Positions 27,842-39,035 are shown, numbered from the stretch's first letter. The stretch: DNA of 64,000 nucleotides from Pseudomonas oligotrophica (GCF_021726475.1 NZ_JAKJRU010000004.1:360147-424146); one strand, 5' to 3'. Notes: a model not told the origin generated them from the sequence alone. Numbers and translations are program-made.

Positions 27842-28324
27842 TCATTGCTTGCCATAGCAGCGCGCCACATCGCCTTCGTAATGGTAGAAACACATCGCCT
27901 CGCCCTCGGCCGGCAGGCGGCGCAGCTGCACCACCTCGCCCTCGTACAGGCCGAGCCCGCCGGGGTAGCCGTTGACCATGTAGGAGCAGCGCTGCGCCTC
28001 GGGCCGCTTGCTGACGCCGACCACGACGAAGCTCAGGTAGCCCTCGGCCCTGCTCTTCAGCTCGCCGTAGACGGTGTCGATCGGCTGGCCGGTCTCGTCC
28101 AGGCAGGCATCGAAGATGCGATTGCCGGTCTTGCGCCATTCGCGAAACATCCGCGGCCCCGCCACCCCGTCGCGGGAGAAGGCCATCGACTCGGCGACGT
28201 AGCGCCAGCTCTCCGCGCCCGGCAACCGCAGGTAGGCGACGACGGCAAGGCCCGCGATCAGCGCGGCGAGCTGCACGGCCAGCAGCCCGGTGGCCAGCCG
28301 CTTGCTGCCGCTCACGCCGAGCAC
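27842..28324 (-). CDS. Membrane-anchored periplasmic protein, ToxS-like partner of the adjacent regulator
   Basis: 160 residues from GTG 28324, or 157 from GTG 28315, which overlaps the upstream stop as GTGA. One N-terminal membrane helix (LLAVQLAALIAGLAVVAYL), then a soluble domain with cysteines (FDACLDE, AQRCSYM, AMCFYHY, ARCYGKQ). Translational coupling to a ToxR-like gene and this topology suggest an accessory protein in the manner of ToxS or TcpH. There is no sequence identification with ToxS. Confidence 0.6.
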   Translation of the reverse strand: MLGVSGSKRLATGLLAVQLAALIAGLAVVAYLRLPGAESWRYVAESMAFSRDGVAGPRMFREWRKTGNRIFDACLDETGQPIDTVYGELKSRAEGYLSFVVVGVSKRPEAQRCSYMVNGYPGGLGLYEGEVVQLRRLPAEGEAMCFYHYEGDVARCYGKQ

Positions 28325-29115
28325 CGCTGGAATACCGCCGCCACGGCTGCTGCCAGCCCCTTGCCCTTGGGCACGATGGCGTTGAGGGCGGTGGCGTCGG
28401 CGCGCACGCAGGACACGCTGAAGTCGTTGCTGCGCGGCACGATCCAGTAATGGCCGGGCTTTTCGGGCGGTGCCGGTGTCACCACCGCCGCCAACAGCTC
28501 GTCGACCGGGTAGCTGGTGCGCAGCACGTTCAGGCGATAGCCCAGGTGCTCGCGGGCCTCGAATTCGATGGGGCCGGCCAGCAGGTCTGGCGTGTGGTTG
28601 GCGTAGTCGTACTGCAGCAGCACCCAGCCGGTCAGCAGCAACGCGCCGAGCAAGGCGTTCCAGCCCCAGATGTGCATGGACGAGGCCCGCGCCTCGATGG
28701 CGGCCAGCGGCAGGCTGAACGGAACCGGCGTCGGCCGCGGCGCCTGCGCCGGGCCGAGGTGGTCGAGCGTGGCGTCAAGCACGAAGTCGGGGTTCCAGCG
28801 GTAGCCGCGGCGCGGCACCGTCTGGATGATCTCGTGCAGCTTCTCGTCACCGATCAGGTTGCGCAGGTTGAAAATGCACTGGTTCAGGCTGCCGGCACTG
28901 ACGATCCGGTCCTCCCAGGCGTAGCGCAGGATTTCGTCACGGCTGCGAATCTGCCCGGGTTCGGCCAGCAACAGCTCCAGCGCCCGGCTGTCGGTGTAGC
29001 TGATCGTCAGGCACTCTTCCCCCCCGGACCCGTCGCCAATCAGCAGCATGTTCTGCTCGGGACGAAACTCGGCACGCCCGACACCCTTGTTGACTTTCAG
29101 GTGGTGGCTCTTCAT
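28312..29115 (-). CDS. ToxR/CadC-like transmembrane transcriptional regulator
   Basis: 267 residues. N-terminal OmpR-type winged helix with RSRDEILRYAWEDRIVSAGSL and QTVPRRGYRWNP (residues about 50-110), a proline-rich linker, one membrane helix (WNALLGALLLTGWVLLQ near residue 155) and a periplasmic domain of about 100 residues. It has no receiver domain, so signals would be sensed in the periplasm and the DNA bound from the membrane. The stop overlaps the start of the small membrane protein downstream. Confidence 0.8.
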   Translation of the reverse strand: MKSHHLKVNKGVGRAEFRPEQNMLLIGDGSGGEECLTISYTDSRALELLLAEPGQIRSRDEILRYAWEDRIVSAGSLNQCIFNLRNLIGDEKLHEIIQTVPRRGYRWNPDFVLDATLDHLGPAQAPRPTPVPFSLPLAAIEARASSMHIWGWNALLGALLLTGWVLLQYDYANHTPDLLAGPIEFEAREHLGYRLNVLRTSYPVDELLAAVVTPAPPEKPGHYWIVPRSNDFSVSCVRADATALNAIVPKGKGLAAAVAAVFQRCSA

Positions 29116-29297
29116 AGCGGCTACTCACGACGTCCTGTCGCTGCGACGAGAGCTCTACGGCCCCCTGCCGTCCTGTTGTTTTCGTGTCGGCGTCATTCGC
29201 GGCGCGGCTCTAGGGAGCCGCATGCCGCCTGATCTACCTACATTCTAGAAGGACTTGGTCGCCGCAAACCTGTCAGATTCTTACCGTGTGAGTTGCT

Positions 29298-30302
29298 TCA
29301 ACGCGCCTCGTCCCGCGACCAGATACCGCGCCCGGGCAGCTCGTCACGCCCGTGCGGGCGCTGCAGTTCGAGCGCGGGCCCCTTGGGCACGATGCCGTTG
29401 GCGTTGATCTGCCGATGGCTCGCGTAGTAGTGGCCCTTGATGTGGTCGAAGTCGGTCGTCTCGGCGATGCCCGGCCACTGGTAGAGTTCGCGCAACCAGC
29501 CGGACAGCGCCGGATAGTCGACGATGCGCCGCAGGTTGCACTTGAAGTGCCCGTGGTAGACGGCATCGAAGCGGATCAGCGTGGTGAACAGCCGGATGTC
29601 GGCCTCGGTCAGGTACTGCCCGGTCAGGTAGCGCTGCCGGGCCAGGCGCCGGTCAAGCCAGTCCAGTTCGCGGAACAGTTCGTCGAAGGCTTCCTCGTAG
29701 GCATCCTGGGTGGTCGCGAAGCCGGCGCGATAGACGCCATTGTTTACCGCGGGGTAGATGCGCGCGTTCAGCGCATCGATTTCGCCGCGCAGCGGCTCGG
29801 GGTACAGATCCAGGGTCGAGCCGGTCAGGTGGTCGAACGCCGAGTTGAAGATGCGCAGGATCTCGGCCGATTCGTTGTTGACGATGCAGCGCTGCTGGCG
29901 GTCCCACAGCAGCGGCACCGTGACCCGGCCGCTGTAGCGCGGGTCGTCGAGCAGGTAGCGCTGGTAGAGGTAGTCGAAGCCGTCGAGCGGATCGCCCGTC
30001 GAGCCGGTGGCATGATCGAAGGTCCAGCCGTTCTCGCGCATCAGCCAACTGACCACGGACACTTCGATCAGCGGCTGCAGCGACTTCAACTGGCGGACGA
30101 TCAGCGTCCGGTGGGCCCAGGGGCAGGCGAGCGAGACATACAGGTGGTAGCGGCCGGGCTCGGCGGCGAAGACGCGACCGTCGGCACCAGGACGGCCGTC
30201 CGGCGTGATCCAGCCACGGCGCCTGGCCTGTTCGCGCTCGAAGCGTCCGTCCCGGCTTTCATACCAGCGGTCGTGCCACTTGCCGTCAATCAACAGTCCC
30301 AT
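29298..30302 (-). CDS. yqjG: Glutathionyl-hydroquinone reductase (Xi-class glutathione transferase)
   Basis: 334 residues. Reduces glutathionyl-hydroquinones. The N-terminal thioredoxin-like domain has the catalytic cysteine in SLACPWAHRTL near residue 60, and the C-terminal helical domain has FDAVYHGHFKCNLRRI and ends with DHIKGHYYASHRQINANGIVP, both hallmarks of the Xi class. ATG 30302 is preceded by GGGAGG; the upstream ATG at 30314 lies over that ribosome binding site. Confidence 0.92.
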   Translation of the reverse strand: MGLLIDGKWHDRWYESRDGRFEREQARRRGWITPDGRPGADGRVFAAEPGRYHLYVSLACPWAHRTLIVRQLKSLQPLIEVSVVSWLMRENGWTFDHATGSTGDPLDGFDYLYQRYLLDDPRYSGRVTVPLLWDRQQRCIVNNESAEILRIFNSAFDHLTGSTLDLYPEPLRGEIDALNARIYPAVNNGVYRAGFATTQDAYEEAFDELFRELDWLDRRLARQRYLTGQYLTEADIRLFTTLIRFDAVYHGHFKCNLRRIVDYPALSGWLRELYQWPGIAETTDFDHIKGHYYASHRQINANGIVPKGPALELQRPHGRDELPGRGIWSRDEAR

Positions 30303-30387
30303 GCTGCCTCCCATCGTTTTGTGGTGGAAAACAGTCTAGGGGCGAAGGTTCAGTCGATTGGCCGTAATCGCGGAAGCGTATGATCGA

Positions 30388-31362
30388 TCAGGCCGATCGA
30401 TCGCGCTGCGCCCAATACTGCCCCGCCCGCTCGAACGCGGCGGCACGGTCCAGCCCCAGGCCACGCAGCGCCAGCGCCATGGTGGCCTGGACCGCCAGCT
30501 CGCCGTAGGCATCCGGGGCACCGCGCCAGACCGCCAGCAAGTGCGCCGGCTCGAGGCTGGCCGGCTTGACATGGCGTTGCGCGGAAAGCGCCGGCCAGTC
30601 CTCGTCCCAGTCCTGACCGGCGCGGGTGCCATTGAGCTGCAGCGCGTTGTCCGGGTTGACCTCCACCTCGCCGCCCTCGCCCTTGATGACGATGGCGGTG
30701 TCGCCGAGCAGCGAGCTGGCCGCCCGGTGCACGGCCTGGTAGCCGGGATGGAAGATGCTCTGCAGGCCGCAGCGGGCACCGAGCGGGTTGAGGATGCGCG
30801 CCAGCGAGTGGATCGGCGAGCGCAGGCCGAGCACGTTGCGCAGGTCGATCATGCGCTGCAGCACCGGCATCCAGGCTCCAAGCGGGATGAAGGCCAGCTT
30901 GTCGCGATCAAGGGCGAGCCCCACCTGCGCCCAATCGGCGCAGCGCGCGATGCCCAGCGGCTCCAGCAACTGCTCGGTGTACAGCCGCCCGGCAGTATGC
31001 GCGCCAGCGCCGTGGATCAGGATGCGTACCCCGTTGGCCGCCAGGCAGCGTGCGGCCAGCAGGTGCCAGGGCAGATGGCGCTTCTTGCCGGCGTAGCTCG
31101 GCCAGTCGAGATCCACCGCGATGGCCGGCGCCTGCAGGCGCTGGCGCACGGCCTCGGTGAAGCCGGCCAGCTCGGCGGCGCTCTCCTCCTTGTGCCGCAG
31201 CAGCATCAGGAAGGCGCCTAGCTGGGTGTCCTCGGTCTGGCCATCGAGCAGCATGCCCATGGCCTGGCGCGCTTCCTCGCGGGTCAGGTCGCGGGCACCG
31301 CGTTTGCCCTTGCCGAGGATGCGCACGAACTCGGCGAAGGGATGTTCAGATGGAGAAGTCAT
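30388..31362 (-). CDS. ybiB: YbiB-type glycosyl transferase family protein (anthranilate phosphoribosyltransferase-like fold)
   Basis: 324 residues. TrpD-like fold: N-terminal helical domain (GKRGARDLTREEARQAMGMLLDG) and a phosphoribosyltransferase-like core (ILIHGAGAHTAGR, LGLRSPIHSLARILNPLGA, IKGEGGEVEVNPDN). YbiB homologues bind nucleic acids and are not known to make tryptophan. Overlaps tusE by four bases (ATGA), so it is co-transcribed with the tus genes. Confidence 0.85.
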   Translation of the reverse strand: MTSPSEHPFAEFVRILGKGKRGARDLTREEARQAMGMLLDGQTEDTQLGAFLMLLRHKEESAAELAGFTEAVRQRLQAPAIAVDLDWPSYAGKKRHLPWHLLAARCLAANGVRILIHGAGAHTAGRLYTEQLLEPLGIARCADWAQVGLALDRDKLAFIPLGAWMPVLQRMIDLRNVLGLRSPIHSLARILNPLGARCGLQSIFHPGYQAVHRAASSLLGDTAIVIKGEGGEVEVNPDNALQLNGTRAGQDWDEDWPALSAQRHVKPASLEPAHLLAVWRGAPDAYGELAVQATMALALRGLGLDRAAAFERAGQYWAQRDRSA

Positions 31363-31694
31363 AGGCAATTGGTCGGTTTCGGCAGGCCAGCGAGCCGCGC
31401 GGCCAGCTTGGCGGGAGAGCCCTTGAACAGGCGGTTGAGGTGCAGGCTGTTGCCCTTGTCCGGGCCGAGCTGGGCGGCGACATAGCGAACCAGCGCGCGG
31501 TTGGCCGGCGACAGCTGGTACTCGCGATAGAAGCCTCGCAGCAAATGGAGGATTTCCCAGTGCTCGGCCTCGAGCGCCAGCCCCTCGCGTTCGGCCAATG
31601 CCTCGGCGACCGCCTCGCTCCAGTCGTCCAGATCGACCAGGTAGCCATCGGCATCCAGCGCGATCGGCCGTTGGTTCACACGGAGTTCGCTCAT
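31359..31694 (-). CDS. tusE: Sulfur relay protein TusE/DsrC
   Basis: 111 residues. Accepts persulfide from TusD and passes it to MnmA for 2-thiouridine in tRNA. Features: DGYLVDLDDWSEAVAEALA, EHWEILHLLRGFYREY and the sulfur-accepting cysteine next to last in the chain (PTNCL). Overlaps tusB and ybiB by four bases on each side. Confidence 0.93.
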   Translation of the reverse strand: MSELRVNQRPIALDADGYLVDLDDWSEAVAEALAEREGLALEAEHWEILHLLRGFYREYQLSPANRALVRYVAAQLGPDKGNSLHLNRLFKGSPAKLAARLAGLPKPTNCL

Positions 31695-31993
31695 AGCCAG
31701 CTGTTGACCCGCTCGTAGCGACAGCAGAGTTCGACGAAGGCGGCATAGTCCACCAGCGTCACGCCCGCCCCAGGCGCGCCGCCGCCGCGCGCGGCGTGGT
31801 CCTCGGCCAGGGCGTAGACCGGCGTGCTCGCGCCGAGGCGCTCGAGCGATGCGTACGGCGTGCTTGCCGGTTGCAGGGCATAGACGGCATCGCCGCAAAG
31901 CAGCAGCGCGTCGCCCTCGCCCAGCAGGCGCAGGCAACTGGCGAAACGACCGTCGCCAAACGGGGAATGGGACAGCACATGCAGAGTGGCCAT
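31691..31993 (-). CDS. tusB: Sulfur relay protein TusB/DsrH
   Basis: 100 residues, DsrH-like fold. MATLHVLSHSPFGDGRFASCL start and LLLCGDAVYAL are typical. Forms the TusBCD hexamer. Overlaps tusC by one base and tusE by four. Confidence 0.9.
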   Translation of the reverse strand: MATLHVLSHSPFGDGRFASCLRLLGEGDALLLCGDAVYALQPASTPYASLERLGASTPVYALAEDHAARGGGAPGAGVTLVDYAAFVELCCRYERVNSWL

Positions 31994-32352
31994 CAGATCG
32001 TAATCACCTGGTCGTAGCGGTTGATGAGGGCGCGCAGCTCATCGTCGCCGAGCAGCTCGACCGGCAGGCTCAGGGCCGTCGGATCGAGACCGCGCTCGGC
32101 GAGGCTGCGGGCGCAGGCGTACAGCGCCTCGACGCCGAACATCGGCAGGGCCTGCAGGTTGGCCGTGACATCCTTCTGCTCGATGGCAGCCGGAACCTGG
32201 GCGCCGGCGAGCTGGAACACGCCGTCGTCGAGGAACAGCAACCCCAGCGGCAGCTCGAACGCGCCGCCGGCCAGTGCGATATCCAGTGCTTCGCGTGCCG
32301 CCGGACCGGACCAGGGCGCCTGTCGGCTGATGATGAGCATCGAACGGGCCAT
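31993..32352 (-). CDS. tusC: Sulfur relay protein TusC/DsrF
   Basis: 119 residues, DsrE/F-like fold, member of the TusBCD complex. Typical SMLIISRQAPWSG start and LGLLFLDDGVFQL. Overlaps tusD by one base. Confidence 0.91.
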   Translation of the reverse strand: MARSMLIISRQAPWSGPAAREALDIALAGGAFELPLGLLFLDDGVFQLAGAQVPAAIEQKDVTANLQALPMFGVEALYACARSLAERGLDPTALSLPVELLGDDELRALINRYDQVITI

Positions 32353-32744
32353 CAGTTACCTCCAAAGCAGACCAGGCGATCGGCCTGCTGCGCCGCTTCA
32401 TGCAACTGGCCGAGGCCGGATAGCTCCCAGCCGGCGGCGAGATTGGCAGCCGGCCGGCCGTAACGGCTCGCCTCCGCGGCATCGAGCACGCCACGCCGCA
32501 GCCCGGCGGCGATGCAGACCACCCCGTCGAGCTGTTTTTCCTGGATGAAACGGGTCCAGGCGGCGGCGACGTCGAGCTCGTCCTGCGGACAGACGACATT
32601 GGCCGATGCGCTGTGCACGCCGTCCTGGTAGAAGAACAGCCGGACGATCTGGTGCCCGGCCTGCAGCGACGCCTCGGCGAAGCGCAGCGCCCGGCGGGCA
32701 GCCGGCGAATGCGGTGGAGCGAACAGAGCGATGGCGAATTTCAT
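32352..32744 (-). CDS. tusD: Sulfurtransferase TusD/DsrE
   Basis: 130 residues. Receives sulfur from TusA on its catalytic cysteine (GVVCIAAGLRRG) and hands it to TusE. FFYQDGV is the other family hallmark. First gene of the tusDCBE-ybiB operon; mnmA, the final enzyme of the relay, lies about 20 kb away in this window. Confidence 0.92.
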   Translation of the reverse strand: MKFAIALFAPPHSPAARRALRFAEASLQAGHQIVRLFFYQDGVHSASANVVCPQDELDVAAAWTRFIQEKQLDGVVCIAAGLRRGVLDAAEASRYGRPAANLAAGWELSGLGQLHEAAQQADRLVCFGGN

Positions 32745-32796
32745 GGCGCCCCCGGTGGCTTGAGGGCTGTCATGATACGCCAGGCACGGAAACGGA

Positions 32797-32820
32797 AAAG
32801 CCCGCCGAGGCGGGCTTTTC
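32797..32820 (-). terminator. Rho-independent terminator after the BI-1 family gene
   Basis: AAAAGCCCGCC-GA-GGCGGGCTTTT, 16 bases past the stop at 32836; symmetrical, so it can act on both strands. Confidence 0.75.
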
Positions 32821-32835
32821 CGGTGCACACGGGGC

Positions 32836-33501
32836 TCAATCGTCGCCGGCGATGCCGAGCAGTTGCAGCAGGCTGATGAACAGGTTGTACAGCGAGACGA
32901 ACAGGCCGATGGTGGCCATGATGTAGTTGCGCTCGCCGCCATGGATGATCGCGCTGGTCTGGAACAGGATGCAGGCCGAGGAAAACAGCACGAAGCCTGC
33001 GCTGATCGCCAGTTGCAGCCCGCTGATCTGGAAGAAGAAGCCGACCAGCATGGCACCGAGCAGGACGAAGAAGCCGGCGGTGATGAAGCCGCTCAGGAAG
33101 CTCATGTCCTTGCGCGTCATCAGCACGTAGGCCGACAGCCCGAAGAACACCAGCGCGGTCATCGACAGCGCCGAGGTCACCAGCTCGCCACCGTTGGCCA
33201 GCCCCAGGTACATGTTCAGGATCGGGCCGAGGGTATAGCCCATGAAACCGGTCAGGGCGAAGGTGCTGAGCAGGCCCCAGGCCGAATTGCGCAGCTTGAC
33301 GGTGAGGAAGAACAGCCCGTAGAAGCCGATCAGCACCACGAAGATGTTCGGATAGGCCGCGTTGGCCTGCATGGCCAGGTAGGCCACCAGGCCGCTGAAG
33401 GCCAGGGTCATGGCCAAGAGGCCGTAGGTGTTGCGCAGCACCTTGCTGACTTCGCGCTGCTCCACCTGTGCGTGGCTGAGCGCGTACTCGTGTTCTCGCA
33501 T
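32836..33501 (-). CDS. yccA: BI-1/YccA family inner-membrane protein
   Basis: 221 residues with seven membrane helices and the closing [14 protein letters not shown] typical of Bax-inhibitor-1 family proteins. E. coli YccA is a substrate and modulator of the FtsH protease. The start [26 protein letters not shown] is conserved in Pseudomonas homologues. Confidence 0.88.
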   Translation of the reverse strand: MREHEYALSHAQVEQREVSKVLRNTYGLLAMTLAFSGLVAYLAMQANAAYPNIFVVLIGFYGLFFLTVKLRNSAWGLLSTFALTGFMGYTLGPILNMYLGLANGGELVTSALSMTALVFFGLSAYVLMTRKDMSFLSGFITAGFFVLLGAMLVGFFFQISGLQLAISAGFVLFSSACILFQTSAIIHGGERNYIMATIGLFVSLYNLFISLLQLLGIAGDD

Positions 33502-33580
33502 GGCAAGGCTCCTGATACGTAGCGAAAGGATGAGTCGCCCGGACTATAGCAGAGCCCGCCGGGGTTTCTGCCCCCAGTGT

Positions 33581-33608
33581 TTGACAGTCTGTTTCGATCC
33601 GGTACTAT
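33581..33608 (+). promoter_or_regulatory. Sigma70 promoter of tRNA-Ser
   Basis: TTGACA (33581-33586), 16-base spacer, TACTAT (33603-33608); predicted start about ten bases before the mature tRNA. Confidence 0.75.
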
Positions 33609-33624
33609 GGCGCCCGCTTCATGC

Positions 33625-33714
33625 GGAGGTGTGGCCGAGTGGTTGAAGGCAGCGGTCTTGAAAACCGCCGAAGGGGAAACTCTTCCGTGAGTTCGAATCT
33701 CACCGCCTCCGCCA
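33625..33714 (+). tRNA. tRNA-Ser (anticodon UGA)
   Basis: 90 bases including encoded CCA. Acceptor GGAGGTG pairs with CGCCTCC (one G-U), D-arm GGCCGAGTGGTTGAAGGC, anticodon stem GCGGT/ACCGC with loop CTTGAAA (anticodon TGA), a long variable arm (GAAGGGGAAACTCTTCC) as in class II tRNAs, and T-loop GTTCGAATC. Confidence 0.97.
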
Positions 33715-33725
33715 TCCGCATGCAG

Positions 33726-33751
33726 AAAGCCCCGGTTTCCCGGGGCTTTTT
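33726..33751. terminator. Bidirectional terminator between tRNA-Ser and cysG
   Basis: AAAGCCCCGG-TTTC-CCGGGGCTTT with T-runs on both sides; serves the tRNA (+) and cysG (-), whose stop is at its edge. Confidence 0.85.
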
Positions 33752-35151
33752 CATTTCTGCTCGGCAGTGGGCAGGCCTTCGAACCAGGCGAGCTTTTCAC
33801 GCAATTGCACCACCTCGCCGACGATCAGCAGCGTCGGCGCCTGCACCGGCTCGTTCGCCACCCATTCCGGCAGCTCGGCCAGCGACGCGGTGAATACCCG
33901 CTGGTTGCTGGTGGTCCCCTGCTGGATCAGCGCAGCCGGCGTGGAAGCGGCACGGCCATGGGCGATCAGTTGCTGGCAGATCAGCGGCAGCCCGACCAGG
34001 CCCATGTAGAACACCAGCGTCTGCGCCGGCGCCGCCAGTTCGGCCCAGGGCAGGTCGCAACTGCCGTCCTTGAGATGGCCAGTGACGAAGCGTACCGACT
34101 GGGCGTGATCACGGTGGGTCAGCGGGATGCCCGCATAGGCGGCACAGCCACTGGCCGCGGTGATCCCGGGGACGACTTGGAACGGAATGCCATGGGCCGC
34201 CAGTTCCTCGATTTCCTCGCCGCCGCGGCCGAAAATGAACGGGTCACCGCCCTTCAGCCGCAGCACCCGCTTGCCCTGCCTGGCGAGCTCGACCAGCTGC
34301 TGGTTGATCTGCTCCTGCGGCAGCGCATGGTTGGCGCGCTGCTTGCCGACATAGATGCGGTCGGCATCGCGCCGGCACAGCTCGAGGATCGCCGGTGCCA
34401 CCAGGCGGTCGTAGAGCACCACGTCGGCCTGCTGCATCAGCCGCAGCGCGCGGAAGGTCAGCAGGTCCGGATCGCCCGGCCCGGCCCCCACCAGGTAGAC
34501 CTCGCCGACTGTCTTCTCGCTGGCACCGGCGAGTTTCTGCTCCAGCAACTGCTCGGCCTGGTTGCGCCGCCCGCTGAGGGCCTGTTCGGCGATCGGGCCC
34601 TGGAAGACCTCTTCCCAGAAGATGCGTCGCTGCTGCACGTCGGCGAACCTCACCTTGACCTGCGCGCGATACTTGCGGGCGAGATCGGCAAGCTGGCCGT
34701 AGGCGGCCGGGATCCAGGTCTCGATCCGCGCGCGCATCAGGCGCGCCAGCACCGGGGCATCGCCGCCGCTGGACACGGCGATCATCAGCGGTGACCGGTC
34801 GACGATGGCCGGGAAGATCACGCTGCACAGCTCGGGCGCATCGACCACGTTCACCGGCATGCCCAGGCCGGTCGCGTCCGCGGAGACCTGGGCGTTGGTC
34901 GCCTCGCAGTCGGTCGCGGCGATCACCAGCACGCAACCGTGCAGGTCCCCGGCTGCGTACTGGCGCGCCAGGCACTGGCCGCCGGTACGCTCGACCAATG
35001 CTGCCAGGGACTCGTCGATCTGCGGCGCGACCACCTGCAGGCAGGCGCCGGCATCGGTCAGCAGGCGCGCCTTGCGCAGGGCGACCTCGCCGCCGCCGAC
35101 GACAAGCACCCGGCGGCCTCTGAGATCGTGAAACAGCGGAAGGTAGTCCAT
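33751..35151 (-). CDS. cysG: Siroheme synthase CysG (methyltransferase/dehydrogenase/ferrochelatase)
   Basis: 466 residues, full-length fusion. Makes siroheme from uroporphyrinogen III for sulfite and nitrite reductases. N-terminal NAD-binding precorrin-2 dehydrogenase/ferrochelatase ([14 protein letters not shown], residues about 14-27) and C-terminal SUMT methyltransferase ([16 protein letters not shown] near 225, [35 protein letters not shown]). AGGA precedes ATG 35151. Confidence 0.96.
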   Translation of the reverse strand: MDYLPLFHDLRGRRVLVVGGGEVALRKARLLTDAGACLQVVAPQIDESLAALVERTGGQCLARQYAAGDLHGCVLVIAATDCEATNAQVSADATGLGMPVNVVDAPELCSVIFPAIVDRSPLMIAVSSGGDAPVLARLMRARIETWIPAAYGQLADLARKYRAQVKVRFADVQQRRIFWEEVFQGPIAEQALSGRRNQAEQLLEQKLAGASEKTVGEVYLVGAGPGDPDLLTFRALRLMQQADVVLYDRLVAPAILELCRRDADRIYVGKQRANHALPQEQINQQLVELARQGKRVLRLKGGDPFIFGRGGEEIEELAAHGIPFQVVPGITAASGCAAYAGIPLTHRDHAQSVRFVTGHLKDGSCDLPWAELAAPAQTLVFYMGLVGLPLICQQLIAHGRAASTPAALIQQGTTSNQRVFTASLAELPEWVANEPVQAPTLLIVGEVVQLREKLAWFEGLPTAEQK

Positions 35152-35303
35152 GTGCGGGTCCTGGCGGTGTGGGGCATTCATGACAGCGCCTGGCGCTGCC
35201 CCTGCCCTTGTCGGCTATCAAGGAAAGGTGCAACCCGGCGGCCGCTGTGCTCGGTAGAGCCGGGCCCGCGACGACAAGCCGCGCGAGCCCCGCCGATCAG
35301 CGA

Positions 35304-36596
<1,293 letters not shown>

Positions 36597-36649
36597 CTAA
36601 CAGGATGTTTGCTAAGTGGTTGCGCAGTTTACTGACGATCGCTCGCTAT

Positions 36650-37021
36650 TCATAACCTGCCCAGCGCCAGGCCGGCCCAGGTCGCCAGCAGCCCGCCGAT
36701 GACACTGGTACCGATATAAAGGAAGGCGGTCAGGACCTGGCCGCTTTCCAGCAGCCGAAGGCTGTCGAGGGAAAAGCTCGAGAAGGTCGTCAGCGCACCG
36801 AGGAAGCCGATGATCAGGGCGCCACGCAGCTCCGGCGATACCTCCGGCCGGGTAAGGAAATGCGCATAGAGGAAGCCGATCAGCAGGCAGCCCACGAGAT
36901 TGACGGCCAGGGTCGCGAAGTAGAAATGCCGGGGCCATTGGCCGCCGACCCACAGCGACATCGCCAGGCGGATCAGGGTACCGAAGATGCCGCCGAGCGC
37001 GACCGCGATTGCCATGCGCAT
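36650..37021 (-). CDS. crcB: Fluoride ion channel CrcB/Fluc
   Basis: 123 residues, four membrane helices. Exports fluoride as a dual-topology dimer. [15 protein letters not shown], the asparagine in [11 protein letters not shown] and [12 protein letters not shown] are the Fluc signatures. ATG 37021 overlaps the rarA stop by one base (TGATG). No fluoride riboswitch was seen since it lies inside an operon. Unrelated to the Crc regulator despite the name. Confidence 0.93.
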   Translation of the reverse strand: MRMAIAVALGGIFGTLIRLAMSLWVGGQWPRHFYFATLAVNLVGCLLIGFLYAHFLTRPEVSPELRGALIIGFLGALTTFSSFSLDSLRLLESGQVLTAFLYIGTSVIGGLLATWAGLALGRL

Positions 37022-38346
37022 CAGCCTTTCCTCCGCCGGATGGGGCTCTCGCGATCCAGCCGCGCCAGGTGTTCGAGCTTGTCGCGAATCTTGCTCTCCA
37101 GGCCGCGCGGGACCGGCTGGTAGTAGCGCCGCGGCTCGAGGGCCTCGGGGAAATAGTCCTCGCCGGCCGCGTAGGCATCGGGCTCGTCGTGGGCGTAGCG
37201 GTATTCCATGCCGTAGCCCAGCTCCTTCATCAGCCGGGTCGGCGCGTTGCGCAGGTGCAGCGGGACTTCCTGCGAGCCGTTGTCGGCCACATCGCGCATC
37301 GCGGCCTTGAAGGCCGTGTAGACGGCATTGCTCTTCGGCGCGCAAGCGAGATAAACGATCGCCTGGGCCACGGCCAGCTCCCCTTCCGGGCTGCCGAGGC
37401 GTTCCTGCACGTCCCACGCATTGAGGCAAAGGGTCAGCGCGCGCGGATCGGCATTGCCGACCTCCTCGCTGGCCATGCGCACCACGCGCCGCGCGATGTA
37501 CAGCGGATCGCAACCACCGTCGAGCATGCGCGCGAACCAGTACAGCGCCGCGTCCGGGTTCGAGCCACGCACGGACTTGTGCAGGGCGGAAATCTGGTCG
37601 TAGAACGCCTCGCCGCCCTTGTCGAAACGCCGCCGGCTATCGCCCAGCAGGTCTTGCAGCAGTTCGGGAGCGATGCTGCCGCCCGGCTCGGCCAGGTCCG
37701 ATGCGTTCTCCAGCAGGTTGAGCAGGCGCCGGCCATCGCCGTCGGCCGCGGCCAGGAGGATCTGGAAGCTCTCCTCGGGCAGTTGCAGCTGCAACTCGCC
37801 CAGCCCCCGCGGTTCGCTCAGCGCCCGCGCCACCAGCTTGCGCAAGGCAGCCTCGTCGAGGCTCTTGAGCACGTAGACGCGAGCCCGCGACAACAGGGCA
37901 TTGTTCAGTTCGAAGGACGGGTTTTCCGTGGTCGCGCCGATGAAGATCAGCGTGCCGTCCTCGACATAGGGCAGGAAGGCGTCCTGCTGCGACTTGTTGA
38001 AACGATGGACCTCGTCGACGAAGAGGATGGTCCGCCGGCCGTACTGGGCAGCCTGCTGCTTGGCGATCTCCACCGCCTGGCGGATCTCCTTGACCCCGGC
38101 GAGCACCGCCGAGACGGTCTCGAAGTGCGCATCGGAAACCTTCGCCAGCAGCCGCGCCAAGGTGGTCTTGCCGACGCCGGGCGGCCCCCAGAAGACCATC
38201 GAATGCAGCGCGCCCTGCTCCAGTGCCTCGCGCAGCGGCCTGCCGCGGGCGAGCAGGTGCTCCTGGCCGACGTACTCGTCGAGCGTCGCCGCGCGCAGGC
38301 GCGCCGCCAGCGGCTGGGCGACCGGTTCACGGCTGAAAAGGTCCAT
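37021..38346 (-). CDS. rarA: Replication-associated recombination protein A (MgsA-type AAA+ ATPase)
   Basis: 441 residues. Acts at stalled forks with SSB. Walker [15 protein letters not shown] near residue 55, Walker [11 protein letters not shown], sensor [18 protein letters not shown], and the C-terminal MgsA tetramerisation region. Overlaps crcB by one base; 45 bases after lolA. Confidence 0.95.
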   Translation of the reverse strand: MDLFSREPVAQPLAARLRAATLDEYVGQEHLLARGRPLREALEQGALHSMVFWGPPGVGKTTLARLLAKVSDAHFETVSAVLAGVKEIRQAVEIAKQQAAQYGRRTILFVDEVHRFNKSQQDAFLPYVEDGTLIFIGATTENPSFELNNALLSRARVYVLKSLDEAALRKLVARALSEPRGLGELQLQLPEESFQILLAAADGDGRRLLNLLENASDLAEPGGSIAPELLQDLLGDSRRRFDKGGEAFYDQISALHKSVRGSNPDAALYWFARMLDGGCDPLYIARRVVRMASEEVGNADPRALTLCLNAWDVQERLGSPEGELAVAQAIVYLACAPKSNAVYTAFKAAMRDVADNGSQEVPLHLRNAPTRLMKELGYGMEYRYAHDEPDAYAAGEDYFPEALEPRRYYQPVPRGLESKIRDKLEHLARLDRESPIRRRKG

Positions 38347-38391
38347 GTCGCTTGCTACCTCACGCGGGCTGGCCGGCGAATGCCGGCTGGC

Positions 38392-39018
38392 TCATTCGGC
38401 GATGACGTCGGCCCCCTCGGGGATCTCGAAACTGAACAGGTCGGCCTTCAGGGGCTGGTTCATCTTCACCCCCATGAAGAGGATGTTGGTGCGCTGGCCG
38501 ACACTGTCGATCAGCTGCATGTCATTGATGACGCCCCCGCGAAACGACAGCCGCAGGCTGTCGAACAGCGTGTCGCGGGCCTTCGGGCGCAGGGTGAAGT
38601 CGATGACGTCGCCCGCCTCCTTGTGCGAGATCTCGAAGTTCTCGCTGATGCTCGAGACGTCGCCGGACAACAGCAGCGCCGGGGTGTGGGTCAGGCGCTG
38701 GTCGAGCTTCTGGATGGTCACCTGCTCGAGGTCCGGGTCATAGAGCCAGACCTTCTCGCCATTGGAAACCAGCAACTGCTCCATGGGCTCGTCGGTATGC
38801 CAGCGGAACTGGCCGGGACGCTTGAGCGCCAGCTCGCCGGAGGTTTCCTGCAACTGGGTGCCGCCGGCATCGAGCGACAGCTGGGAAAAACGACCGGTGA
38901 GCGTCTCGGCCTGGTTGAGCAGGCTGGTCAGGCGCCGGGTGGAGGCGCTCTCGTCGGCGTGGGCCGGGGCCAGTACCGCGAGGAACGCAAAGAGGGACAA
39001 CAGGCGAATCAGCTGCAT
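38392..39018 (-). CDS. lolA: Outer-membrane lipoprotein carrier protein LolA
   Basis: 208 residues. Periplasmic chaperone ferrying lipoproteins from LolCDE to LolB. Sec signal peptide [21 protein letters not shown], then the LolA beta-barrel-like fold with [10 protein letters not shown] and [18 protein letters not shown]. Follows ftsK by 17 bases on the minus strand. Confidence 0.94.
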   Translation of the reverse strand: MQLIRLLSLFAFLAVLAPAHADESASTRRLTSLLNQAETLTGRFSQLSLDAGGTQLQETSGELALKRPGQFRWHTDEPMEQLLVSNGEKVWLYDPDLEQVTIQKLDQRLTHTPALLLSGDVSSISENFEISHKEAGDVIDFTLRPKARDTLFDSLRLSFRGGVINDMQLIDSVGQRTNILFMGVKMNQPLKADLFSFEIPEGADVIAE

Positions 39019-39035
39019 GAAAGCCTCGCTACGAC

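Noticed and set aside
29172..29184. Possible CA motif upstream of the ToxR-like gene
   Set aside because: Minus strand AAAACAACAG misses the last unit of AAnAAnAA and lies about 60 bases from the start codon.
32797..32820. Operator function for the hairpin between tusD and the BI-1 gene
   Set aside because: The GC stem with T-run placed 16 bases after a stop codon is sufficiently explained as a terminator.
36650..37021. crcB as part of the Crc system
   Set aside because: The name is a coincidence; the protein is a fluoride channel with clear Fluc motifs.
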